Positions 27,954 to 37,891 are shown, counted from the stretch's first letter. The stretch: DNA of 64,000 bases from Lachnospiraceae bacterium (GCA_016281605.1 JAEEJA010000057.1:38050-102049), one strand, 5' to 3'. Program-made: numbers and translations. The notes: generated from the letters alone by a model not told the origin.

Positions 27954-28021
27954 AAGACTTAGGTATTATGTGAAGTATTTTTTTACTATTAGGGAAAATC
28001 TATAATATATTTGGAGGTTAT

Positions 28022-31000
28022 ATGGGAAAGACGATTAAAAGTGTTGGAGCGATTTGTTTGAGTGCTGCACTTGCTTTAACAAGTGTCAGTATTCCCATGC
28101 AGAAACAGAAAGTAAAGGCGGCAGAAATGAAATCAAATCTCAGTGCAAGTACAAGTAAATTTACAATTGATGCAGAAGATATCAATGTAGATAATGTAAA
28201 TGGACTTACATACAAGGGATTTGGTATGCTTTCAGGTAACTCTACAAGCGATTTGCTTTTGGATTATAAGTCAGAGCATCCGGAAGTATATGCGAAGCTT
28301 ATGCAGTACCTCTTTGGAGGAGATAATCCTATCATAACCCACTTAAAGCTTGAGATGGGTAATGATGGTAATAACTCAACCGGTTCAGAGGCAGCTACCA
28401 AGAGAACAGCGGATGAAGAGGCTAATGTTAAGAGAAATGCAGGATGGCAGCTTATAGCAGATGCAAAGAAGATTAATCCGGATCTTAAGACAAGTGTACT
28501 TAAGTGGAATCAGCCGGTTTATATAAAAGGTGATGAGAATTATTATAATTGGTTTAAGGAGACCATACTTAAGGCTTATGAAGAATATGGTTATATGATT
28601 GATTATATCAATCCAAATACTAATGAAGGGTGGAACGGAACATGGGATATTCCGCGTATTAAGTACTTTAAGGAGCAGATAGCAGCTGAAACAGAGGAGA
28701 CTATCCCTGATAAGACAGCACTTAAATTATATAAGAAAATCAAATTCATAATTACAGATGAAGCTGAGCAGTTTAGTGAGGATGCTTTCAAAGCTCTTTT
28801 TGAAGATGAGGAGTTTGCAGAGAGTATTGCGGCAGCGGGTATGCATTATCCTTACAGTAACAGGAGGTCTGAAGGTGAGGCTGTGGATGGTATGCCAAGG
28901 ATTGCCACCGAGCTTGATAAGGAAGTATGGAGCAGTGAAAATCAGGCAGTTTTTTCCAATTCTTACTTCAGACCTAGTACTGGAAAAGGTATAGGCGGAG
29001 GCGGAAGTGCCCTTGAGATGATGAATCACTTTATAAAAGGATTTGTATGTACTGGAAGAACCCATAACATCTATCAGCCTGTAGTAGGTTCTTTCTATGA
29101 AGGAGGTCAGTACTCCTTCAAGGAGCTTATAAGCGCAAGAGACCCATGGTCAGGTTATGTGCGCTACGATACAGGTTTACTCGCACTTTCTCATGTATGT
29201 AAGTTTGCTAAGTGCGGATGGGAGAATGACACCAATACCAATGGTATCTGGAGAGTTATTTCCGAGTCTACAAGGTGTGATGTAGACGGAGACAGCTCAG
29301 GAAGAATCGTAACAGGCGAGAATGATGCAGATAGCTATATGACTCTTGGGTGTCCTGATAAAGATGATTTTTCTACTGTATTTGTAAATAATTCAGATAC
29401 AGACAGAACTTATAACGTAACAATCAAGAACTTCAAAAAGGATATAGATTCTGTAGAAGTCTGGGAAACCAGAGCAGCAGACGATGGTGCATATGATGAG
29501 AATTACATGAAGTACCTCGGTGATGAGGCTGTTTCAGGCGGAAAGTTCAGCGTCACTGTTAAGAAAAGATCCATAGTAACAGTTACAAGTCTTGATAAGA
29601 AGGATGATGCTGAGTTAAATGCAGGTCTTCCAAGAGAGACAGAGAGAACAGTATTAGACACAGACGATACAGGAAGTACTCAGGATACAGGCAGCTCTGT
29701 ACTTTATGCGGATAACTTTGAGTATGAAGGAAAGACTGTAGCTATCCTTGACGGTAAGGGCTCCCTTACAGGAGAAACAGAGGATTACGCAGAGTCAAGG
29801 GGTGGCGCTACAGGCTTTATACCTCGTTATACTCATAACATAAACGGTGCATACGAGGTTGTTAAAACAGATAATGGCAATGTACTTCGTCAGCAGACAT
29901 CCGAAAGGGTTGGTGCATGGAATTCAAGTGATCCCAATGTGCTGATAGGAGATTTCAGGTGGACTAATTATGCGGTCAGCGTTGATACATGCATAGAAGA
30001 GACAAGTACTAAAAATCCATATGCTGCTGTAGCTGTAAGGCAAACCGGTGGTGACGCAGCACTTGATAAGTCTGCCGGATACACTTTTAAGCTTTTTACA
30101 GACGGAAGCTATAAGCTTATGAGACTCGGTAAAGCAGTAGCTGAATATACAGTAGAAGAAGGAAAGAGTGCCCCTGAAGGTGTTAATACAGGTTTTGGTG
30201 TATGGAATAGAATCACCATGGAAGCAAAGGGAAGCGTAATTACGGTTTATGTAAATGACACTGAGATTACATCTTATACTGATGAGTATCCTGTAACATA
30301 CGGACGTGTAGGGCTCGGATGTGCATGGTCAAATGTTTGCTACGATAATCTTATGATTTCTAAGATAGAGGGATATGCACCTTATTATACAGAGTATGTA
30401 GACAACCTTGAGCTTTACGATCTGACAGATGAAAAGGCTGCAAAGCTTATCTATAATGATAAGTGGAACCATGCTACAGGACAGGGTATGTACATATATC
30501 AGAGAAGCGCATCCTTCTCAACAGGAGCAGGAGCCACACTTACATATACATTTAAGGGAACAGGTATTGAGTTCAGTGGTTACAATAAGAAGTATGCAAC
30601 CATAAAGGTTTATCTGGATGGAAATGTGCTTTATGAAAAGACTTATACCCATTCAGCGGAAAACATGTGTACCATCTACTCGCTAGCTGATCTTACCTAT
30701 GATACACATACCGTAACAATCGAGCTTTTAGACGGTTCACTTACCATTGATGCTGTTGGTATACTTGGATTACATCATGGAGATACATTACCTGAAGAAC
30801 CAAGTCCTTCTCCTGAAGTAACACCTAGTGCTTCACCGACAACAGCTCCTACTAAGGCACCTGCCGCAACGGCAGCTCCTACTAAGGCACCTACAGTGCC
30901 TACTGCAAGCAATATTACAGAGTTTGAAGGCGGAAAGTATGTTTATGACAGTGCATCAGATGCTGTAGCATACTCAGGTCCTACAGATACAAGTGCTAAG

Positions 31001-31339
31001 AAGATTGTTATTCCTGATGAAGTAGCAGTAGTAAAGAACGGCACAAGTGTTATGTGCAAGGTAACTACTATTGCAGCAGATGCATGTAAGGATAATAAGA
31101 GCATTACAAGCGTAGTTATCGGAAAGAATGTTAGAACTATCGAAGCCAGAGCATTTTACGGTGCTTCAAGCCTTAAGAATATAAAGATTAAATCACTTGT
31201 TCTTAAGAAGGTTGGAGCTAATGCTATCAAGGGAATCTTTAAAAAGGCTAAGATAAGCTCTCCTAAAAAGAAGAGAAAAACATATAAGAAGCTCTTTACC
31301 AAGAAAACAGGTTACATAAAGAGCATGAAATTAAGGTAA
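28022..31339 (+). CDS. Secreted GH59-like galactosidase, multidomain
   Basis: This exported enzyme has 1105 residues and a signal peptide (about 1-35). The catalytic part (about 50-520) matches the galactocerebrosidase family GH59: the KGFGMLSGNSTSDLLLDY start, the likely acid/base E202 in NTNEGW, the nucleophile E306 in VWSSENQ and SARDPWSGYV. A LamG-like beta-sandwich (about 560-775) and a second carbohydrate-binding-like domain (about 785-920) follow. A Pro/Thr linker with repeated TAPTKAP leads to a BspA-type Leu-rich region and a very basic C-terminus. GH59 enzymes cleave terminal beta-galactose from galactolipids; here galactolipid or galactan is the likely, unproven target. Confidence 0.8.
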   Translation: MGKTIKSVGAICLSAALALTSVSIPMQKQKVKAAEMKSNLSASTSKFTIDAEDINVDNVNGLTYKGFGMLSGNSTSDLLLDYKSEHPEVYAKLMQYLFGGDNPIITHLKLEMGNDGNNSTGSEAATKRTADEEANVKRNAGWQLIADAKKINPDLKTSVLKWNQPVYIKGDENYYNWFKETILKAYEEYGYMIDYINPNTNEGWNGTWDIPRIKYFKEQIAAETEETIPDKTALKLYKKIKFIITDEAEQFSEDAFKALFEDEEFAESIAAAGMHYPYSNRRSEGEAVDGMPRIATELDKEVWSSENQAVFSNSYFRPSTGKGIGGGGSALEMMNHFIKGFVCTGRTHNIYQPVVGSFYEGGQYSFKELISARDPWSGYVRYDTGLLALSHVCKFAKCGWENDTNTNGIWRVISESTRCDVDGDSSGRIVTGENDADSYMTLGCPDKDDFSTVFVNNSDTDRTYNVTIKNFKKDIDSVEVWETRAADDGAYDENYMKYLGDEAVSGGKFSVTVKKRSIVTVTSLDKKDDAELNAGLPRETERTVLDTDDTGSTQDTGSSVLYADNFEYEGKTVAILDGKGSLTGETEDYAESRGGATGFIPRYTHNINGAYEVVKTDNGNVLRQQTSERVGAWNSSDPNVLIGDFRWTNYAVSVDTCIEETSTKNPYAAVAVRQTGGDAALDKSAGYTFKLFTDGSYKLMRLGKAVAEYTVEEGKSAPEGVNTGFGVWNRITMEAKGSVITVYVNDTEITSYTDEYPVTYGRVGLGCAWSNVCYDNLMISKIEGYAPYYTEYVDNLELYDLTDEKAAKLIYNDKWNHATGQGMYIYQRSASFSTGAGATLTYTFKGTGIEFSGYNKKYATIKVYLDGNVLYEKTYTHSAENMCTIYSLADLTYDTHTVTIELLDGSLTIDAVGILGLHHGDTLPEEPSPSPEVTPSASPTTAPTKAPAATAAPTKAPTVPTASNITEFEGGKYVYDSASDAVAYSGPTDTSAKKIVIPDEVAVVKNGTSVMCKVTTIAADACKDNKSITSVVIGKNVRTIEARAFYGASSLKNIKIKSLVLKKVGANAIKGIFKKAKISSPKKKRKTYKKLFTKKTGYIKSMKLR

Positions 31340-31378
31340 TAATCAAGATAATCAGTTTCGGGGTTTTAGGGAGCTACA

Positions 31379-34300
31379 ATGCTCCCGGAATGGAGTTTAC
31401 ATATGAGGGATGTTTATGATTTATCGGGAGTATGGAGTTTTCGCTTAGACGAAGAAAAGGTTGGTATAGAGAATAGGTTTTACGAAGCTGATTTTGATGA
31501 TACCATGATACTTCCCGGAACTACTTCGTTAGCAAAAAAGGGAAGGTACAATGAAAAAAGAGAAACTGAGCACTTAACCGATGAGTATGCAGTAGAGGGC
31601 TACGCATGGTTTAAGCGCAAAGTAGGTGTCAAAGCCTTGGCCGGTAAGGTAGTAAAACTCAAGCTTGAGAGAACAAGGCTTACCAAGGTTTGGGTTGATG
31701 ATAAGGCAGTCGGAGAGTGCGACTGCCTTGTGGCACCTCACGTTTATGAGCTCACAGAATTTATACCTGAAGACAAAGAAGAAATTGAATTAACTATAAT
31801 GGTATCTAATACCGATTATCCTACAGGAGGAGGACATCTTACTTCTCCGGATACCCAGAGTAACTGGCTTGGAATAGTCGGTGAGATAGCACTTCAAACC
31901 TATGAAAAGGTTTACATAGACAGGGTTGTAACCTATCCGGATGTAAGTAAAAAGATGGTAGGTGTAGATATCTATGTTGTAAATACAACCACAAATGACG
32001 AGTATATGCAGGCCTCAGTAACAGCTCAACTTATGGATGAGTTTGGCTACATAGGCAACACTCTGGGTAAAAGAATTAAGAACTTTGAGCTTAAAGCAGG
32101 TATAGAGACCATAATTCATTTGGATTATAATCTTGGTCTTGCACCGGAGCTTTGGAGTGAACATAACCCTCGCATATACGAGTTAAAAGCAGCACTTGAA
32201 AATGGTGAGGAGATTGCAACTCACTTTGGTTTAAGAAACTTTTCAACAACAAGTAAAAGGTTTTTGATTAATGGAAATCCAACATTCTTAAGAGGAAAGC
32301 ACGATGGACTTACCTTCCCTCTTACAGGTGTATTTCCGACAGACCTTATATCCTGGATACATGTTTTAAAGATATCTAAGTCATACGGTATCAATCATTA
32401 CAGATATCATACCTGCTGTCCGCCTGAAGCAGCATTTCTTGCGGCAGACTTAGTAGGTATATATATGGAGCCACAGCTTCCTTTCTGGGGAACACTGTCG
32501 GGTCCGGAAGACGAAGGACACAATGCTACAGAGCATGAGTATCTGGTAAATCAGGGCTTTCTCATGCTTGATTGGTATGGAAATCACGCATCCTTCTGTA
32601 TGATGTCTCTGGGCAATGAGCTTTGGGGCAATAAGGATGTCATGAATGATATACTCAGTGATTATAAGATATATGACAGCAGGCACCTGTACACACAGGG
32701 ATCTAATAACTTCCAGCATGCACCTCTCATAGTGCCTCAGGATGACTTCTATGTTGGAGTAAGGCTGGCACCTTTTGACAGGCATTTCAGAGGTTCCTAC
32801 GGTATGTGCGATACACCTCTCGGACATATACAGTCAGAGGAGCCTTCCACTACATATAATTACGATAAGATTATCCATCCTGATATAGAAAATATCGATG
32901 TCTCAGGGGTTGACCCGGATGCAGAGATTGAGATTCAGTATGGTACCGGTGTAAAGAAAGTTAAGGCTTCAGAGCTTGATGATGAAATACTGGTGCCTAA
33001 GATTCCGGTTATATCTCATGAGATAGGACAGTTTGCCGTATACCCTAACTTTAGGGAGATAAGTAAATATAAAGGACCTTTAAAGGCAAGAAACTTTGAA
33101 GTTTTCAGAGAAAGACTTGAAAGCAAAGGTATGCTTGATCTGGCTGAGGATTTCTTTATGGCAAGCGGTAAGTTTGCTGTTGATTGTTATAAAGAGGAGC
33201 TCGAGGCTGCTGCAAGATCTGACTTGATAGCAGGCTATCAGATACTGGATATACAGGATTTCCAGGGACAGGGTACCGCTTTGGTAGGTATATTGGACGC
33301 ATTTATGGACTCAAAGGGTCTTGTAAATGCAGAAGAGTGGAGAGGATACTGCTCTGATGCTGTACTTATGGCTAATTTCACATCATACATCTTAAGAGGT
33401 GGTGATGAGTTCCATGCAGATACAGCTATCAGATATTACAATCCGGCAAGATTATCCAATGCAAAGGTTAATTGGTCGCTAAAGATTGTAGATGTCGGAG
33501 CCGTAAGAAAGGCCGGAAAGCTGCACCCTGAGGGACAGCATATACTTTCAGATGCTTACAGCAGAGGGCCTGTGCTTACATGTATAGCAGAGGGCGAGAT
33601 AAGTGTTCCTGACGGAGTAAGTGATCTGGTTAAGCTTTCGCCTATTAATGTTACATTACCGGATACAGAGAGACCTTACGCTCTAAGACTTACATTACAT
33701 ATCAATAATACTGATATACAAAACAGCTATGATCTCTGGCTTTATCCAAACAGAGATTCAAGTGAAGCAAGGATAAGTAGCATACTTGACGTTAAACAAA
33801 GACCGAGCAGAGCTTGGGACGGACTTCCTTTTGGGGCTCTTACACTTGGTGAAGCAGAGCCGGGTGAAGTTGTTCGGTATCCGGAGCTAAGTGAGGTTAA
33901 AGAATCATTTGCTGTTAATTCTCATAATCTTAAGTACTCTGCACTTATTACAAATGATATGGCGGAGGCTTCAGCAGCTCTTAAAAACGGTCAAAGTGTA
34001 CTGCTTTTACCTTATGAGGTGAGTGAAGCCATAAGAGGCTTTTACTGTACTGATTTTTGGTGTTATCCAATGTTTAGAAATATATGTGAATGGATGAAAA
34101 AGCCTACAGCAGTCGGAACTATGGGACTTCTTATAAATAATACTCATCCGGTGTTTAACAGCTTCCCAACCCTTAAGTACTCTACACCTCAGTGGTATAA
34201 GATTGTTTCACACTCAGACTGTGTAATACTCGATGATGTAACAGATATTTCTTACAGACCGATAGTTCAGATGATAGATAACTTTGACAGAAATCATAAG

Positions 34301-34489
34301 CTTGGAATACTTTTCGAAGGCCGTGTATACAGCGGAAGACTTATGGTATGCACCAGCAGATTGTCAGAGATTAGATCAAGTGTTGAAGTAATCCAGTTTA
34401 CAAAATCGCTTCTCACTTACATATTATCAGAGGAATTTGATCCTGTATTCAGACTGGACTTAGAAAAGTTAAAGGAAGTATTGGTTTAA
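31379..34489 (+). CDS. Glycoside hydrolase family 2 enzyme, cytoplasmic
   Basis: This protein of 1036 residues without a signal peptide has the GH2 domain order. A jelly-roll domain comes first (about 10-175; SGVWSFRLDEEKVG), then an Ig-like domain (about 180-285) and a TIM barrel (about 290-640) with acid/base E414 in SLGNELWG and nucleophile E548 in SHEIGQF. Long C-terminal beta domains follow. The family includes beta-galactosidases, beta-glucuronidases and beta-mannosidases; the specificity is not clear. It starts 39 bp after the exported GH59 gene, so it probably hydrolyses the imported product of that enzyme. AGGGAGC precedes the chosen ATG; a second in-frame ATG eight codons on has GGAG and is also possible. 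Confidence 0.83.
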   Translation: MLPEWSLHMRDVYDLSGVWSFRLDEEKVGIENRFYEADFDDTMILPGTTSLAKKGRYNEKRETEHLTDEYAVEGYAWFKRKVGVKALAGKVVKLKLERTRLTKVWVDDKAVGECDCLVAPHVYELTEFIPEDKEEIELTIMVSNTDYPTGGGHLTSPDTQSNWLGIVGEIALQTYEKVYIDRVVTYPDVSKKMVGVDIYVVNTTTNDEYMQASVTAQLMDEFGYIGNTLGKRIKNFELKAGIETIIHLDYNLGLAPELWSEHNPRIYELKAALENGEEIATHFGLRNFSTTSKRFLINGNPTFLRGKHDGLTFPLTGVFPTDLISWIHVLKISKSYGINHYRYHTCCPPEAAFLAADLVGIYMEPQLPFWGTLSGPEDEGHNATEHEYLVNQGFLMLDWYGNHASFCMMSLGNELWGNKDVMNDILSDYKIYDSRHLYTQGSNNFQHAPLIVPQDDFYVGVRLAPFDRHFRGSYGMCDTPLGHIQSEEPSTTYNYDKIIHPDIENIDVSGVDPDAEIEIQYGTGVKKVKASELDDEILVPKIPVISHEIGQFAVYPNFREISKYKGPLKARNFEVFRERLESKGMLDLAEDFFMASGKFAVDCYKEELEAAARSDLIAGYQILDIQDFQGQGTALVGILDAFMDSKGLVNAEEWRGYCSDAVLMANFTSYILRGGDEFHADTAIRYYNPARLSNAKVNWSLKIVDVGAVRKAGKLHPEGQHILSDAYSRGPVLTCIAEGEISVPDGVSDLVKLSPINVTLPDTERPYALRLTLHINNTDIQNSYDLWLYPNRDSSEARISSILDVKQRPSRAWDGLPFGALTLGEAEPGEVVRYPELSEVKESFAVNSHNLKYSALITNDMAEASAALKNGQSVLLLPYEVSEAIRGFYCTDFWCYPMFRNICEWMKKPTAVGTMGLLINNTHPVFNSFPTLKYSTPQWYKIVSHSDCVILDDVTDISYRPIVQMIDNFDRNHKLGILFEGRVYSGRLMVCTSRLSEIRSSVEVIQFTKSLLTYILSEEFDPVFRLDLEKLKEVLV

Positions 34490-34493
34490 CTTG

Positions 34494-34517
34494 GTCGGAG
34501 AAATCTTCCACCTCTAA
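34494..34517 (+). repeat. Palindromic intergenic element, copy 2 (partial)
   Basis: GTCGGAGAAATCTTCCACCTCTAA is 21/24 identical to the sequence at 23956, given here in two parts as GTCGGAGAAAT and CTTCCACCTCTAA. The right arm of the palindrome is missing, so this copy is truncated or diverged. It lies between the GH2 gene and the LysR gene. Confidence 0.55.
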
Positions 34518-34556
34518 TAAAAGTCCGGAAATATTGTTTTTCTCGGGAGGAACGAT

Positions 34557-35438
34557 ATGAATATTAAGCATATAAGGGTTTTTGTTGCGGTTTATGATGA
34601 AGGAAGTGTAACTGCGGCAGGTAAGAAGCTGGGGCTGACACAGCCCGCTACCAGTCTGGCTATCAGAGAACTGGAGGAGTATTACAACACCAAGTTTTTT
34701 GAAAGGGATGGCAGAAGCATAAGACCTACGGACGCGGCGACAGAGCTTTACAAAGAAGCCGCGAGACTTATCTCACTCTACGATGAGATGGATGATAAGA
34801 TGAAAAACTGGAATGAAAAGGGTGTAATAAAGATTGGTTCCAGTATAAGTATAGGTTCGTGTATATTACCAAAGCTTGTTATAAAATATAAAAGAATACA
34901 TAAGGATCTTACTATCAAGGTTGTGGTAGATAATTCCGATGTTATTCAGGATATGATAATCCAAAATAAGCTGGACTTTGCCTTTGTAGAGGGTGATGTA
35001 AACCATGAAGGTATAATAAAAGAAGTATTTATGGATGATGAGTTGGTGCCCATATGCGGTAGATTTCATAAATTTGCGGATAGAGACGATGTTAAGGTTT
35101 CAGAGCTAAACACAGAGAGCTTTCTTATGAGAGAAAAGGAAAGTGGCACCAGACAGCAGGCAGAAAGTCACTTGGCTGCAAAAGGGGTAAAAATCGATCC
35201 CATATGGGAGTCTACCAGTACGGCGGCTCTCTCAAATGCAGTTGCAGCGGGGCTAGGCGTATCCATACTTCCTCTTCGCATGGTAGAAGACAGCATAAAG
35301 ACCAATAAAATAAAGACTTTTCATATAAAGGGTATAAAGCTTACGAGAAAGTATAGTATCGTATATCATAAAAACAAGTTTTTATCCGAAAGTATGAAAG
35401 ATTTTATAGATTTGGCTAAAAAAGAATCAAATATTTAA
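34557..35438 (+). CDS. LysR-family transcriptional regulator (CysL-like)
   Basis: This LysR regulator of 293 residues has an N-terminal winged HTH (about 2-60; AVYDEGSVTAAGKKLGLTQP) and a periplasmic-binding-like co-inducer domain (about 90-290). CysL-type LysR proteins control sulfur assimilation in Firmicutes. Because this gene lies directly upstream of a sulfate transporter operon that has a LysR-type dyad at the right distance from its promoter, control of sbp-cysTWA is the likely role. GGGAGG precedes the ATG. A strong terminator follows. Confidence 0.87.
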   Translation: MNIKHIRVFVAVYDEGSVTAAGKKLGLTQPATSLAIRELEEYYNTKFFERDGRSIRPTDAATELYKEAARLISLYDEMDDKMKNWNEKGVIKIGSSISIGSCILPKLVIKYKRIHKDLTIKVVVDNSDVIQDMIIQNKLDFAFVEGDVNHEGIIKEVFMDDELVPICGRFHKFADRDDVKVSELNTESFLMREKESGTRQQAESHLAAKGVKIDPIWESTSTAALSNAVAAGLGVSILPLRMVEDSIKTNKIKTFHIKGIKLTRKYSIVYHKNKFLSESMKDFIDLAKKESNI

Positions 35439-35444
35439 AATTTT

Positions 35445-35484
35445 GCCGAAATCATGGTTTATATCATGGTTTCGGCTTTTTTAT
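35445..35484 (+). terminator. Terminator after the LysR gene
   Basis: GCCGAAA and TTTCGGC form the base of a stem that continues with TCATG/CATGG pairing, followed by TTTTTT. It isolates the regulator from the sulfate operon. Confidence 0.88.
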
Positions 35485-35582
35485 TTCGTGAAAATGCAGT
35501 ATTTATGGGATTTAAAGGGTGTGAAACATGGCTTGAATAAGTGGTTTTAATTACTAAGAGTGACTTATGATTTATTTAGATA

Positions 35583-35600
35583 TATATCAAAAACGATATG
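35583..35600 (+). promoter_or_regulatory. Putative LysR-type operator
   Basis: TATATC and GATATG are separated by AAAAAC, an interrupted dyad of the T-N11-A class. It is centred about 70 bp before the predicted transcript start, where LysR recognition sites usually lie. The adjacent LysR regulator is the natural ligand. Confidence 0.5.
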
Positions 35601-35627
35601 TAAACATAAAAAAAGTATATTTTTCTC

Positions 35628-35656
35628 TTGAATTATTTTTCAACCTATAGTATCTT
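35628..35656 (+). promoter_or_regulatory. Promoter of the sulfate transport operon
   Basis: TTGAAT, 17 bp and TATCTT lie about 65 bp before the sbp start. The poor -10 box fits an activator-dependent promoter. Confidence 0.55.
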
Positions 35657-35721
35657 GCATATACAGGTTGCGAACAGCGCAGCCGATTATATCAAATCAA
35701 TTTTTTTTGGAGGATATTAAA

Positions 35722-36759
35722 ATGAGAAAATTAACAAGCAGAATTTTAACTCTTGCTCTTGCAACAGTTGTTGCAGCTACATCTCTTACAACAGGATGTG
35801 GAAAGTCAGCAGGTAGTAAAGATGAGAAGAAGGGGCTTAAATTAACAAACGTATCTTACGATCCTACCAGAGAGCTTTATGAAGAGTACAACGAAGTATT
35901 CAAGAAGCACTACAAGGATGAGAAGGGTAAAGATATTGAAATCGTTCAGTCACACGGTGGTTCAGGCGGACAGGCTCGTTCAGTAATCGAGGGTGCTGAA
36001 GCTGATGTTGTTACACTTGCTCTTGAGAACGACATCAACCTTATCCAGGATGCAGGACTTATCGAAGATGGATGGATTGATGAGTTTGATAAGGATTCAT
36101 CACCATATACATCAACAATCGTTTTCCTTGTAAGAAAAGGTAATGAAAAGGGTATCAAAGATTGGGACGATGTAATTAAGAAAGGTGTTGAGGTTATCAC
36201 ACCGGATCCTAAGTCAAGTGGTGGAGCTATGTGGAACTTCCTTGCAGCTTGGGAGTATGCTCTTGAGAACAACGATAACGATGAAGAGAAAGCTAAGGAA
36301 TTCGTTAAGGCTTTATATGCAAATGTAACAGTTATGGATTCAGGTGCACGTGGATCAACAACAACATTCGTTGAAAACGGACAGGGTGATGTACTTCTTT
36401 CATGGGAAAATGAAGCTATCGCAACTGTAAATGAGTACCCGGATGATTATGAAATCGTATCTCCTAGCGTAAGTATCTTAGCTCAGCCAAGTGTTGCTAT
36501 AGTTGACGAGAACGCTAAGAAGGATGGTGTTGAGGAGTTAGCTAAAGAGTATCTTGAGTTCCTTTACACAGATGAAGCACAGGAAATCATCGGAAAGAAC
36601 GGATATCGTCCATCTAACGAAGATGTACTTAAGAACTATGCTGATAAGTTTGATCTTGATATGAAACTTTGCAATATCGATGACTTCGGTGGTTGGAAAG
36701 AAGCTTATGATAAGTTCTTCAAGGACGGCGCAATCTTTGATGAGATTTATGCTCGCTAA
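35722..36759 (+). CDS. sbp: Sulfate-binding lipoprotein of an ABC transporter
   Basis: This is the extracellular substrate-binding protein of 345 residues. It has a lipoprotein signal peptide with Cys26 in SLTTGC. The family motifs [33 protein letters not shown] and [15 protein letters not shown] are typical of Sbp/CysP sulfate- and thiosulfate-binding proteins. The start is after GGAGG at 8 bp. Codon use is strongly biased and resembles ilvC, suggesting high expression, as expected for a binding protein. A repeat-rich region and a terminator separate it from the permease genes, which would keep it in excess over them. Confidence 0.95.
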   Translation: MRKLTSRILTLALATVVAATSLTTGCGKSAGSKDEKKGLKLTNVSYDPTRELYEEYNEVFKKHYKDEKGKDIEIVQSHGGSGGQARSVIEGAEADVVTLALENDINLIQDAGLIEDGWIDEFDKDSSPYTSTIVFLVRKGNEKGIKDWDDVIKKGVEVITPDPKSSGGAMWNFLAAWEYALENNDNDEEKAKEFVKALYANVTVMDSGARGSTTTFVENGQGDVLLSWENEAIATVNEYPDDYEIVSPSVSILAQPSVAIVDENAKKDGVEELAKEYLEFLYTDEAQEIIGKNGYRPSNEDVLKNYADKFDLDMKLCNIDDFGGWKEAYDKFFKDGAIFDEIYAR

Positions 36760-36779
36760 AAAAAGCTGGTTCTTACTTT

Positions 36780-36930
36780 CTTGAATCAACCTTACCAGCT
36801 TTAGCAAAAAATAAAGGGCTGGCTAAAGATACTTGAATCAACCTTACCAGCTTTAACAATTCCGCTATAAGCGGAATTGTCACCAGGTTAGCGAAAAATA
36901 AAGGGCTGGCTAAAGATATTTGAATCAACC
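36780..36930 (+). repeat. Tandem repeats between sbp and cysT
   Basis: CTTGAATCAACC plus TTACCAGCTTTA (24 nt) occurs at 36780 and 36832. A 37-nt unit starting AAAAATAAAGGGCTGG occurs at 36807 and 36894 with one mismatch. An 11-bp perfect hairpin, ACAATTCCGCT/AGCGGAATTGT, lies at 36856-36880. AAAGCTGG...CCAGCTTT arms can form further stems. The rest of this 300-bp gap holds a terminator and three CTATATCAAATC copies. The repeats probably arose by slippage and may stabilise the 3' end of the sbp mRNA. Confidence 0.8.
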
Positions 36931-36950
36931 AATAAATAATATGCAAAAAA

Positions 36951-36975
36951 CGGGACAGCTTGCCCCGCTTTTTGT
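36951..36975 (+). terminator. Probable internal terminator between sbp and cysT
   Basis: CGGGAC and GCCCCG pair with one mismatch around AGCTT, followed by CTTTTT. The short stem suggests partial termination, lowering permease expression relative to the binding protein. Confidence 0.6.
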
Positions 36976-37060
36976 GTATCTATATCAAATCTATATCAAA
37001 TCAAAAAAATCTATATCAAATCAAAAGGCTTCAGCAAAAAGCCTCAACTTGGAGGTAAAC

Positions 37061-37891
37061 ATGAGAAAAGGAAAGCGGGTTATACCCGGTTTTGGATTGA
37101 CATTTGGCATTACTATTGCAATGCTTTCGATATTGATTCTGATTCCTCTTGCTTCTGTTTTAGTATATGCATTTAGATTGTCTCCTAAGGAATTTTGGGA
37201 AACAGTTACAACTCCTGCAGTACTTTATGCATTTGGAACCAGTATACTTTGTTCTCTCATAGCTGCCATCATAAACAGTGTATTTGGTGTTATACTTGCC
37301 TGGGTATTGGTTCGCTATAACTTCCCGGGAAAGAGAATTCTTGATGGTCTTATCGAGTTACCTTTCGCTCTGCCTACAGCAGTAGCAGGTATTACACTCT
37401 CTAAGATGTACTCTACAACAGGTGAAATCGGAGAACCACTCTCTAAGCTTGGTATCAGAATTTCATATACACACATAGGTCTTACCATAGCACTTATCTT
37501 TATTGGTATTCCTTTTGTAGTAAGAGCTATACAGCCTGTATTGGAGAAGCTTGATTCTCAGTATGAAGAAGCATCATTTATATTGGGTGGCAACAGGAGA
37601 CAGACATTCTTTAAGGTTATTTTACCGGAATTAAGACCATCTCTTATAACAGGCTTCGGACTTGCTTTCGCACGTGGTATAGGTGAGTACGGAAGTGTTA
37701 TCTATATCTCCGGAAACAGCCAGAAGGAACACACTCAGGTGGTTTCATACGTAATCATGCAGAAACTTAACTATATGGATTACAGTGGAGCAACTTCTAT
37801 AGCGCTTATACTGCTTATAGTTTCATTCCTGTTATTGTTGCTAATTAATATAGTTCAGGTTAAGCAGTCACGTAGAACAAATAACGTTTAA
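37061..37891 (+). CDS. cysT: Sulfate ABC transporter permease CysT
   Basis: This is an integral membrane permease subunit of 276 residues with about six helices. The permease signature region is LGGNRRQTFFKVILPELRPS, the cytoplasmic EAA loop that docks onto the ATPase, and EYGSVIYISGN is conserved in CysT. The reading frame is open upstream, but the ATG at MRKGKR follows GGAGG by 5 bp and starts the typical N-terminus, so the longer form is rejected. It partners with CysW and CysA. Confidence 0.94.
   Translation: MRKGKRVIPGFGLTFGITIAMLSILILIPLASVLVYAFRLSPKEFWETVTTPAVLYAFGTSILCSLIAAIINSVFGVILAWVLVRYNFPGKRILDGLIELPFALPTAVAGITLSKMYSTTGEIGEPLSKLGIRISYTHIGLTIALIFIGIPFVVRAIQPVLEKLDSQYEEASFILGGNRRQTFFKVILPELRPSLITGFGLAFARGIGEYGSVIYISGNSQKEHTQVVSYVIMQKLNYMDYSGATSIALILLIVSFLLLLLINIVQVKQSRRTNNV

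Noticed and set aside
36780..37022. CRISPR-like array between sbp and cysT
   Set aside because: Repeats are few, overlapping and of different periods, without uniform spacers, and no cas gene is nearby.
36920..37060. 47-residue N-terminal extension of CysT
   Set aside because: It spans a terminator hairpin and AT-rich repeats; the proper GGAGG-ATG start lies downstream.
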